Source: Salticus scenicus
Lineage: Eukaryota; Arthropoda; Arachnida; Araneae; Salticidae
NCBI GenBank assembly: GCA_963930645.1
Contig: OZ005651.1
Span: forward strand, 329,797,527 to 329,861,526
DNA: 64,000 nt
Direction: 5' to 3'
Shown: positions 22,723 to 32,200 of the stretch, piece by piece
Layout: each line of letters opens with the position of its first letter
Position numbering within the stretch: position 1 is the stretch's first letter
The notes under the pieces: generated by a model
Seen by the model: only the letters and a program-made list of their open reading frames with translations
Databases searched by the model: none
What the model was told of the DNA's origin: nothing
Made by a program: the position numbers and the translations under genes

Positions 22723-25056
22723 CCAGATGTTTGAAACATTTATCAATGTTTTCCAGACTTCATATTCGCCTCTTGACCAGAAATGGTAAGTACTTCAGAA
22801 CACTTATCAAACAGAGTAATGTTGTGGTTGTAAAAGTGACTGCGGACAGACGTCCGAGTCAACATCCCTATATTTTAATATTAATAGTAGCCTGAATCTA
22901 AACAATCTGAGGTACCTGCTGAATGTGACCGGTCACGATTGTAATAACTGTGCGAGAAAGCATTAAATTGTAACAGCACTCATTCAGCGCCTGACAAGCG
23001 TGACTTCCCTTGACCTCTAGTTTGTTTTGGAAAACGCTGTTGCACGTGATTTCAACGTTTCTTTTCTTTTTTTTCTTCTTTTTCCTTTTTCTTTCTTTCT
23101 TTCTTTTTTTTTTTCAAACGAATAATAAGCCACGCAATAAGACAGGATCACAGAGGGGACAATGAATTTTACAGAGAATAAAATTTTTTGGTATCTTATG
23201 CACATCTAATTCTATGTATTAACAAAACTGGTATTGTAAATATATACAAAGTTAACATGGCACCATGTAAAAATTAATCATATGATTAAGATTGCACACT
23301 TCTAAATTAGCAACCAGGATGAAGCAGAAGTTTATAAGGTCTTGCTGATTAAAAACTTTTGTACTACTACTAATAATAATAGTAAGAAGAAGAGGAAGAA
23401 GAGAGAGAGAGAAAAAAAAAGGAAAATATTATTGAATTAAAGCTGCGCTCTTCGAATTTATAATGAATTCGAAAAACTATGCTCTTCCCCTATAAGGAAA
23501 AAAAAAAAGTTAAGGCACAAAGCAATAAAAGGAAAAGAAAACAGAAAGTAAGAAAATAAAATTTGTTAAAATGCGAATTCAAATTTAGATCGCACTTTTC
23601 GAAAACCTAGATTTGGTGAAGTATTGTACTTGTAATTATATTTTATAGATTATTTTCGGTAGATTAAATGAATTAAAACACTCATAACATATTTCTTATA
23701 CAATTATAAATACAATTATTTATATTATAATTTCTTATACATATTCTTCTTCAGTTTTACAACATTTCCTGTTATATTTTACAATACAATCTTCTGGAGA
23801 AAAAAATATGCAATTTCATCGAATGAAATGTACCAAATTTTCAAACCGCTATCTTCTAGTTTTCAATGACGTTTTCTTTTATTACCAAATGAATCGGCTA
23901 AATATGATATTCATGCTGAAATTTATCATTTTTGGGTTTTCAAGCTCAAGTGTCTATTTTACTTACTTATTTATTTTTACCAGCTATAAATCCCAAGTAC
24001 AATAATCTGTGGTTACACATTTTTTCTAATATAGTAGCATCTGTTCTAGATGTTATTTCTGTTAATGACACACACACATATATGTGTATATATATATATA
24101 TATATAGTTAATATTTAGAAATAGACGATTACTTAAAAAGAAATAACTTTGTTTGAGCAATGAAACTATTTAATTTTAGAACCATGAAAGTTATTAATTA
24201 CGCATATAAATGCTTAGACTGCAATAAAATGTACCGAAAAACTGGTATTGAATGTTGAATAATAAAAATTTTGTAAGAAACAAAGTTCTTTTCCTATTTA
24301 TTCTTGTTTTTATTTTTATTCTTATTGTTGATGAAGACTAACAGCTTTCTAAGAAACAAAGTTTTTTTTTTCTACATCTTCTTATCACTGTTATAGTTTA
24401 TTCTTCATCTGCATCTTCTTATTATTCTTCTTATTATAGTTTATCCTTCACAAAATTTTGTGATTTATGGCGCTGTTTACAAAATTTTTATTCTTCATAC
24501 CCAGACTGGCTACAAAACACATGTCGTCTTCAGGAAGACATCAGTGGAAAAACATTATTTATTGAACTAGCCAATGTTTCAGAAGCAAAAGCGTAGATAA
24601 GGAAAATACAGGGGATAATTGACATCGGGTGTTTTAACAGAGATCCTATAATTATGAGATTTAATTAAAAAGAATTTTACATTGGTGTTTGCATGCCATA
24701 TATAGTTTTATAAGCATGTAATCTATACTTAGTCTTGCATTTTCCGTCCATGCTTTTGAAACTAAGCACGAGATATATATAGTCTGAAAAACTTTGCAAA
24801 AATTGATTGCGAAGAACAATTGTTATTTAATTCCAGTTCTATGATAATGATTATTTCTTTAGATTTTTTTGTGGCATGGTTGAAGTTTACGTTAAGATTG
24901 AGGTTAAGTATATTTAATGTCGCACTGGAGCATCGCAATGGGCAACTGGTGGCAGTATGCGATTCATCCTAAGACATGATCAGACATAGCTTCACAATTT
25001 TGACTATACATGGAAGGGGATCTTGTGATTTATATTTTATGTCAGTTTATAATTCT

Positions 25057-25099
<43 letters not shown>

Positions 25100-25139
25100 A
25101 AGGTTAATTTTTATTAAGTTATCTATCATTTATATATAG
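21209..25139. other. AT-rich sequence with many homopolymers, no gene seen
   Basis: A runs near 21599-21635, 21781-21799 and 22611-22636, a T run near 22696-22719, (AT)n tracts near 24086-24106 and 25061-25094, and purine-rich tracts near 23380-23420. Open frames here are short and featureless. Confidence 0.5.
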
Positions 25140-25160
25140 TGTTACGGAATTGCAAATAAT

Positions 25161-25916
25161 AGAGCCCCTTAAATAAATAATAGGCCGGCGCATCACCGCC
25201 ATTTTTTTGCCTCGTAAGAGGACAGCATTTCCGCTTGGCGATTTTATCGCTTCACTGGTGGTTTTAAGAAATTTTCATCTAAAAATAAAATCGACCAAAA
25301 ATGATAAGCAACACAAGTAATCTGTTTCTGTTTCTTAAATAATTCATAACATTTGAAAGGGGGAAAAAAAAAGAGCGTACCGATTAAAATTGGAAAGTTT
25401 TTTCAACGACCTAATACTATCAGGACACGGAAACAAGACAACTTTGGCGAACCAAAAAAACGTCGCCAAGATTCTACAAACACACAGTAAAAAAGCGTTT
25501 CTTAAAATAATTTATGGTTATTAAAATACATATTTAGATTTAAATAATACTTTTTTTTTAAATTTTTTACTTTATGAATGTCAGAAATGCAAAGAAAAGT
25601 ATAAGTGAATAACAATAAAACTTACTATGCAAAGCTGTGCATTAAGTCCCGGGATCCAAGAATCTGGACGACAATTCGCAGCCCATTTTCTCCTTCTTGC
25701 ATTATCCGAAGGAAACCTAAACATTTTGTATCCTTTTCTGGTGTGTTTACAGCAGTTTATTGCTGAACAACCTCCCATATTGCAGTTAATTTCACTAAAA
25801 TTACGAGCAAGACGGTAGAAACAATGGATGCCGTTTGTTTATCACGCTGGGTATATGCGGCAACCCTAAGGCAAAAAAATGTCGGATGCGCCAGCTCGTA
25901 TATATAGGAGCCTTAG
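25161..25916 (-). mobile_element. THAP/P-element-type transposon inside the LTR
   Basis: A 756-bp insertion flanked by the 8-bp duplication CAAATAAT (25153-25160 and 25917-25924). Imperfect terminal inverted repeats extend about 48 bp. The left end contains 'ggcgcatc' and 'catttttttgcc'; the right end, reverse-complemented, contains 'ggcgcatc' and 'catttttttgcc' at the same distance. Its only coding part is a THAP zinc-finger exon on the minus strand. An 8-bp duplication together with a THAP domain is the signature of the P-element superfamily. It is non-autonomous, since no transposase catalytic region fits in what remains. Confidence 0.85.
25626..25778 (-). CDS. THAP zinc-finger first exon (truncated transposase)
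   Basis: From ATG at 25778 the minus strand encodes 51 codons starting MGGCSAINCCKHTRKGYKMF and then RFPSDNARRRKW. This is the start of a THAP domain, a C2CH zinc finger that binds DNA: Cys4 and Cys9 are the first zinc ligands, FRFP and the RRKW segment match the family, and LC at residues 49-50 matches the 'LCS-HF' motif that holds the last two ligands. The reading then meets GTAAGT, a consensus 5' splice donor, exactly where the last His would be needed. So this looks like exon 1 of a spliced P-type transposase whose later exons were lost. The finger is incomplete and probably non-functional unless spliced to sequence outside. Confidence 0.8.
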
Positions 25917-26219
25917 CAAATAATTGTATTTATTTTTGTATAAATTCTTTCAAAGAGGCTTAGTAAGTTGATAAAGTGCTAATTTTGTGCATTTATAATC
26001 GTTTTAGCATTGAAATAGCCGTATTTTCCCTTAAAAACGCATTAAAAAGCCCCAATAAGGCAGGTAATGGGTTTGGCGCCAAATTTGGCGCCTTTTTCCC
26101 ACCTTGGCGATTTTTTTGGCGACCTTGGCGAGAAAATCCTTATTAGGGATATACCAAATATGGAAGCTGTAAGTTGATTGGTTGACCACTTTCTAGAGTT
26201 TTCTCGAAAAATCTGGGTT

Positions 26220-26351
26220 AATAATAAGGAAATAAAGGATCGGCAGATAAAGTGCTGGGGCTATGGAGGGGATGGTCATGTGAAGAGGAACTGCCCTGTA
26301 CGACCGACTATAGGAAATCACCCGGCTTCACCATCACTGCAGGGAAACTAA
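26220..26351 (+). pseudogene. Outer element gag, C-terminal remnant with zinc knuckle
   Basis: In the frame of position 26250 the sequence reads KCWGYGGDGHVKRNCP, a retroviral-type CCHC zinc knuckle (nucleocapsid, RNA packaging) in which the second Cys is replaced by Tyr. The frame ends at TAA 26349-26351. Everything upstream in gag (matrix and capsid) is absent because a deletion fuses this segment to the middle of the LTR. The last sense codons, GGA AAC, belong to the slippery heptamer at 26342-26348. Confidence 0.8.
26342..26348 (+). promoter_or_regulatory. -1 ribosomal frameshift heptamer GGGAAAC
   Basis: G GGA AAC is in the correct phase of the gag frame (CAG GGA AAC TAA), and the gag stop follows directly. 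Slipping back one base enters the protease-pol frame (GGG AAA CTA), which is open from here to 27103. X XXY YYZ heptamers of this type are the classic -1 frameshift signal of retroelements. A GC-rich stretch downstream (about 26352-26390) could form the stimulatory structure, but I did not find a decisive stem. Confidence 0.75.
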
Positions 26352-27399
26352 GAGGAGGCCATCTCACGGGGCGGAGGTTGCCTGAAATTAAAGAGCCCCA
26401 ATTTACAGTATTTCATGTTTCATCGATGAGTGGCGGCGATAATGGACTTCACGTCTATGGCCAAGTTAACAACACCACCTGCCGGATGATTCTGGACACG
26501 GGAGCCAACGTGACCATCATTAGAACGGATTTGGCTCAAGAACTAAAAGAGAAGATAATCTGGACTCCGCCCTGCGTTAAACTCCAGACTGTGACCGGAG
26601 ACGAAATCAAAATATATGGAAAAATGAACTTGACTATCACTTTTGGGAATGCCAGTTACCATCATATGGCATATGTGGCTGATATAAGAGATCCTTTAAT
26701 CATTGGAATTGATTTCCTAAGAAAATTTAACTTCAAATTGGACTTCAAGAATAATGAACTGCATTCGAGTTCGGAAGACATAGCTGTGTTCAATACTGAA
26801 AATCAGGACATTCAGCAAATTTGCCAGATAACAGCCAAGTCTGAAATTTCCATCCCCCCACACACAGAGACAATAGTTTCAGGAACACCACCTACAAAGC
26901 AATACTTCCGCTATGGACTGATTGAATACCCGAATACCGACAATAGCCCAAGGGGAGTTCTGGTAGCTTCATCTCTAGTTGATCTCTCAAAGAGTACTAT
27001 TCCTGTGAGAGTCGCAAACATCAGCGATAAGGTCCGAACAGTGAAGAAGGATGAGGTGTTGGCAACCTGCACTCCTGTCACATGCATCAACCGCCCCACG
27101 CAATAAACCGAATCCAAGTCTTCCGAACAATTAATGACGGAATTACTCAAGAATGCAGAGTTAGGAAAGGAACAGAGATGTGCTGCGGAGAAGCTACTCC
27201 AAGAATTTAAAGACCTTTTTTCTCGAACACCTGAAGACGTCGGGAGAACGACCACCACCCAGCACAGAATTGATACAGGAAATCATCCTCCAATCAAACA
27301 ACATCCAAGAAGACTTCCTTTTGCTAAACAGGAAGAGGTCACTGAACTTCTAAATGAAATGCAGCACAATGACGTCATCGAGCCATCAACGAGTCCTTG
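26342..27399 (+). pseudogene. Outer pol, protease and start of RT (stop-containing)
   Basis: Entered by -1 frameshift from gag. The aspartic protease has the active-site string MILDTGANVTII (near 26488-26523) and the flap-distal IIGIDFL motif, as in retropepsins of Ty3/gypsy elements. It would process the polyprotein inside virus-like particles. An in-frame TAA at 27104-27106 interrupts the frame. Beyond it the same frame continues through a linker and the first RT residues (HRIDTGNHPPIKQHPRRLPF, then DVIEPSTSP). At 27399, in the middle of what is normally the Trp codon of SPW, the inner retrotransposon begins. The stop is probably a decay mutation, since other gypsy pol frames continue through this linker. 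Confidence 0.85.
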
Positions 27400-27915
27400 T
27401 GTGCTGGAGTGAAGGTTACAAACATTCCAAGAGGTCAGGGGTCGTGTGACCAGACAGAACGGAGCCATGGGAAGCTGTCTGAGCGACAGATGCTTTGTGT
27501 GAAAAAATTTTATATTTCTATGGAAGCGGTGACATCAATAGTTTCCGATTTCACGCATGGCCTTTTGTTGCTACCGACATTTCTCCGAGTTTCGGGTAGG
27601 CCAAGATTGGACGAAAATGATGTCACGGGTAGAGTGATATCACGACCAACGAATCAGTGCTTCGTGTGGGGTATTCCCCTCCCCCGCCGAAGGTGTGCTC
27701 GGAAGGAAGGGACTAAAAAAAAAAGACAGAGAGACTTGGTGCTAAAATTGTGTAGCATGTTTTTGAAGTATGCTCGGAGGCGAGCATTTTGTAATAATTC
27801 TTAATTTATTTGAATTTCAACTATTTTGTTAAGTTTTGAATAAAAATAGCAAAAATCATCCCTGGACTCATGCTTGCGTATTCCGTTCTTCGAGGTGTAC
27901 TCCCAAATCACCACA
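27400..27915 (+). repeat. Inner element 5' LTR
   Basis: Starts TGTGCTGG at 27400. The first 310 bp match the 3' copy (33803-34113). AATAAA at 27839-27844 is a plausible polyadenylation signal. The right end is not fixed by comparison, since the 3' copy is truncated. I place it at CCACA (27915) as a canonical CA end; it could extend to 27936. TGGTGGCATATCGGTGG from 27937 is a candidate tRNA primer-binding site. The open frame that can be read across both LTRs is fortuitous. Confidence 0.85.
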
Positions 27916-28830
27916 GCTTTAATTAAAAATATAAATTGGTGGCATATCGGTGGCATGTTGTTTTTAGAAGAAAAAAAACATCGAACTCTGTCTTCTATGT
28001 GTTTGTGGTGAAAAAGTATAAAAGAACGTTTGCTGTGAGCCCGGTGACAACTGGAATCCCTGAGATTTACTGGAGATTATTGATGCCTGTGACAATAGCG
28101 TGGAAAGGATTAAAAGGACTTCGCTTCTTCCCTGTGCTGCTGAATTCCCTGGAGATGTCAATCAAGGAGGTTTTTCAGGTATGTTTTCTTTCATTTTCAG
28201 ATATGCAAAGTGTCAGAGATTGAGTTGTGGGATGATAGTTTTTGTTTATTTATTTATTTTTGTTTTGTAACAATGCATGTAGTTACGAAGCTTTAAGAGT
28301 AAGAATTTAGTTTTTATGTGTAAAATTTTAAGCACGGATATCTCGAAGTCAAGTTAATAGTTAAGGCGGTTGAAAAGAGTAATTTCATGACTTAACGGGG
28401 CGTTTACTTGAGAGATAAATTTATCGTTAAAGTTCTGTTTATTGTAACGGGGAGCTTGGTAACTTTAAATTGTTGTTTAAAAGTTTCGATAAGATTATAA
28501 TTCTAAATTCTTTTTAAAAGCAACGTAAGGACTGTGGATACTGTAACTGTTTATATAGGAGTATACTGGAAATTAGTTGATTTGCCTACTGGTAAAAATT
28601 CTAGGATTTTTTTTTTTTCTCTAGTTGTTTATTTTAACTAAATATAGGTACTGTTTATTGTATCTGGGTAAATATTGTAGTTAATGTTTAGAGAAAAGGT
28701 GTTTAAAGAATTTCGTAGGTGATAATCAAAGTGTTACTTTTGTCTATATTTTCATGGTATTTGATTTGTTTATTGTTTTTATTATATGTGCATTTTTTTT
28801 CAGTAATTAGTGAAATTGTATTTTGTAATT
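27916..28830 (+). other. Inner element leader, possible PBS and intron
   Basis: Untranslated leader. The candidate primer-binding site begins at 27937. CAG|GTATGT (GT at 28179) and a T-rich tract ending CAG at 28801-28803 resemble a 5' splice donor and 3' acceptor enclosing 625 nt, with the gag ATG at 28831 just downstream. Whether splicing occurs is inference. A short open frame (27936-28223) has no recognised domain. Confidence 0.45.
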
Positions 28831-29241
28831 ATGGCATTTCTCATTAAGTATACTAAAAATATATTGTTAGAGTTAGCGGATGAATTTGGTGTTTCGGGGC
28901 TAACAGATAAAAGCAAAAAACTAGAAATCAAGGAAGCTATTGAAAAGGCGGCTAATTATGATGAAGGGGTTGCGAAGGCGCTAACAGAAGGGATTTTGGA
29001 ACAAAAAGAAAAAGAAAAAGAAGAGCGCGAATGGGAATTACGAAAAGAAAAAGAAAAAGAAGAGGCCGAACGAAATTTTGAACTGGAGAAACTCAGAATC
29101 CAGAGCGCTGCAGAAACTAGTAGCGTAGGGTCCGGGAGTTTAGTTCAAGAGACGGTTTTGAAGAAAATTAATTTAAAGGACATAGCTCCGAAATTTGACC
29201 CAAAACAAATGGATATTTCTCTTTTTTTTTACGATATTTGA
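28831..29241 (+). CDS. gag: Inner element Gag, N-terminal part
   Basis: ATG at 28831 opens a frame beginning MAFLIKYTKNILLELADEFG. It continues with a highly charged Lys/Glu coiled-coil stretch (EKEKEEREWELRKEKEKEEA and following) and then KINLKDIAPKFDPKQMDIS, which leads into the capsid. The frame ends at a T run (29222-29230) where one extra T shifts it to a stop at 29239-29241, while the capsid continues in the next frame at 29222. With one T fewer, gag-pol would be a single frame. The slip may be a mutation, a sequencing error in a homopolymer, or a functional frameshift; I favour one of the first two. Gag forms the virus-like particle. Confidence 0.85.
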   Translation: MAFLIKYTKNILLELADEFGVSGLTDKSKKLEIKEAIEKAANYDEGVAKALTEGILEQKEKEKEEREWELRKEKEKEEAERNFELEKLRIQSAAETSSVGSGSLVQETVLKKINLKDIAPKFDPKQMDISLFFYDI

Positions 29242-32200
29242 AAGATTAGCACGTAAAGAAAATGTTAGCGAACAGGACTGGATGTCGCAACTTATCCCTT
29301 TATTGCCGTGCGACGTCGTGCAAATAATTATGAGATTAGACGAGTCAGAGGCTGATAACTTTCAACATGTAAAAAAAGTGTTGATGAATAGGTTCAGATT
29401 GAGTGCGCGTGCGCTAAGAACGAAATTTGAATCGCACAACAAAAAAAGTGAAGAATTGTGGGTTGATTTAGTTCACGATTTGAGAGGGTACCTAGATAAC
29501 TGGCTTGAGACTTTAGAAATTAAAGATTTAGAGTCATTAAAGGAATTGATGCTTACGGAGCAGTTAAAGAAAAGGGTACCATGCGAAATCAAACAACATT
29601 TTGTAGATGTGTGGGAAGAAATCAACAAAGCTTCGGATTTGGCGGAGAAGTGCAACAAGTATGACGCGGTTAGAAAGGAGAATGGGAAAAGAGAATATAA
29701 GCCTTTTCAGCGTTTTACGAAGGGTAGAAATTCATTTGGGAAAGACGGTCAGAAATTCGGGTCAGGTAAGCATGATGGTGGGAGTAATCCGAAAGCTGAG
29801 TCAGCTAAGGGCGACAAAAAAGACTCAGGAAAATTAAAAGGGGATAAAATCGAATCTAAAGATCGTGATTTTGATAGAAATAGTAAAATTGTGTGCTATT
29901 TGTGCTCGGAAAGGGGCCATATTCGACCTAACTGCCCACAAAACCCTAATCGCAGAACAAATCCGATCAATAACTTAAGTGCGGGCGAAATTTTAGGTGT
30001 TGGTTTTGAGCCTTATATAGGTAAATTAGAAATAAATGGACAAGAGCGCGAATTCTTGAGAGATAGTGGCTCAAACATTGACATGTGCGAAAGGAATATG
30101 ATTTCTGTTGAGGATTTACTGCCGGAACAGGTATGGATTAAGCAACCGTTTGACGAAACGTGTAGGTGTTTACCTTTGGCGAAAATCGTTTTAAAAGGAA
30201 AATTCGGAGAGGTCATTACAAAAGCGGCTGTAAAACCGGCTAATTTGAGTCAGGGAATATATCTTCTAGGCAATAAAACCGCAGAGTTAATTGAGTCCAA
30301 TAAAAAAATTGTTTATCCAATTAATGCGATAACGCGAAGTCAGAAACGTGAGCAAGAAAGGATTAAGAGTGCGCAGTCCGAAATAAATAATGAAAAGCCA
30401 ACTCAGAAAAAAATTCAGAATGTTGAGGAGGAACCGGGTTTGATAAGCGAGTCGTTAGAGGAGACTAGTGCAGAAAATAAAGTTGTTCTTCCTGTGTTAA
30501 AAGAAACAGACAGGTGTCCACTAATCGGGGTTTCAGCTGAAGAGTTTCAAAAAGAGCAAACTGCGTGTGACACGTTGAAAAATTATTGGGAAAAAGCTAG
30601 GAATGAAGCGGGAAAGGATTTTAAGATAAAAAATGAGCGGTTAATTCGAATATCGGATTCTAAGCGTAACCAAAGCAGGATGCAGTTGTGCGTGCCAAAG
30701 AAATTTAGGGCAGCGATTCTAAACCTGTGTCATGATTCTGTGTCAGGGCATTTAGGCTCGTGTAAAACTAAGCAGAGGGTGTTGACTAATTTCTTTTGGC
30801 CAAATTGCTATCAGGAAATCGAAGAGTATGTCAAAACTTGTGAAATTTGTCAAAAAGTAGGACAAAAAGGGGATAAGAAGAAAGCTCCGTTGAGATTAGT
30901 ACCGATTATTTCTGAACCGTTCAGACGTCTGTCGATTGACGCTATAGGTCCTCTGGTAACGAGTAACAAAAATAATCGTTTTGCGATAACGGCTGTTTGC
31001 GTCGCTTCAAAATTCCCGGATGCTATTCCTGTGGAAAACCTAACTTCGAGGTCAGTGATGAATGCATTGATGCAAATTTTCGCGAAGACCGGATTTCCTA
31101 GAGAGTTAGTCTGCGATCAAGGTGCTTATTTCACGAGTGACTTATCGACAGCGTTTTTTGAGAAGTATGATATCAAAATCAATCATTCTTCGGTCTGTCA
31201 TCCGCAATCTAATCAGGTGGAAAGAATGCATTCCACTCTTAAGAGGATTCTCAAAGCATTATGTCTCGAAACGAAAAGCGATTGGGAAGAAAATCTGCCT
31301 ATGGCTCTTTTCGCGTTGAGGACGGTGCCGCATGAGAGCACGGGATTTTCTCCTTCAGAGCTTATTTTTGGGAAGAATGTGAGGATGCCTCATACCATTG
31401 TTTACGAAAATTGGATGCAGGAAGAGGAAATTAATCAAAATGTAGTAGAGTATATTTTGGATTTAAATGAGCGCTTAAAAAGATGTCAAGATTTGGCAGG
31501 GGAGCGCATGACAGAATGTCAACAAAAAAGAAAATTATGGTACGACCAAAATGCAGTGTCCCGAAAATTTAAGGTGGGAGACTCGGTGTTGGTTTTGGCT
31601 ACTGCAAAACCACATAAAATGGCAGTACAGTGGCTAGGTCCAGGTGCAGTTACGGGGGTAATATCCGATACGAACTATACGGTAGATCTTCCGGGAAGGA
31701 GATGTAAGGACACGATTTTCCACGTGAATTTAATGAAACCCTATCATAAACGCCCAGAGCATGTCAACTTAATTTTGGAAGAGGGTGGCGAGGAAATTGA
31801 GGAGGATGCATCTATCCCGTATCCGATTTCGGACCCTAATCATTTCGACTTGACAGACTTAATTAAGGGGAGTAATTTGGGTAATAAGGTTTCGGAAGGG
31901 AATTTGGCAACTTTACAAAATGTCCTAGTAAAGCATAAAACGGTGTTTTCTAACGACCCTGGTACGACCCATAAGGTAGAGATGGATATCATTTTGACAG
32001 ATGATAAGCCGATTCGTGCAAAACCCTATCGCATGTCTCCGCGGCAGTTAGAAATTATGCGGAAGGAGATTTCCAGGCTGTTAGAGTTAGGGGTGATTGA
32101 GGTGGGTCAGTCAGATTACGCATCGCCTATGATTCTTGTAGAGAGTCCGGGGAAAGACCCTAGGCCGTGTGTCGATTATAGGGCCCTCAATGCCAAAACC

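Larger units (their letters stand above)
25140..26219 (+). repeat. 5' LTR of outer element, interrupted and truncated
   Basis: The LTR begins TGTTACGGAATTGCAAATAA at 25140, is interrupted at 25161-25916, and resumes at 25917 with the duplicated CAAATAAT. It then matches the 3' LTR to 26219 ('tctgggtt'). The promoter and R-U5 half (the counterpart of 36620-36924), the primer-binding site and most of gag are missing. Confidence 0.92.

Noticed and set aside
27400..27804. Open frame repeated at 33812-34183 as a possible duplicated gene
   Set aside because: Both frames lie in the LTRs of the inner retrotransposon; the identity is LTR identity.
29473..29658. Minus-strand and alternate-frame ORFs across the retrotransposon genes
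   Set aside because: Shadows of the polyprotein frames, with no independent motif.
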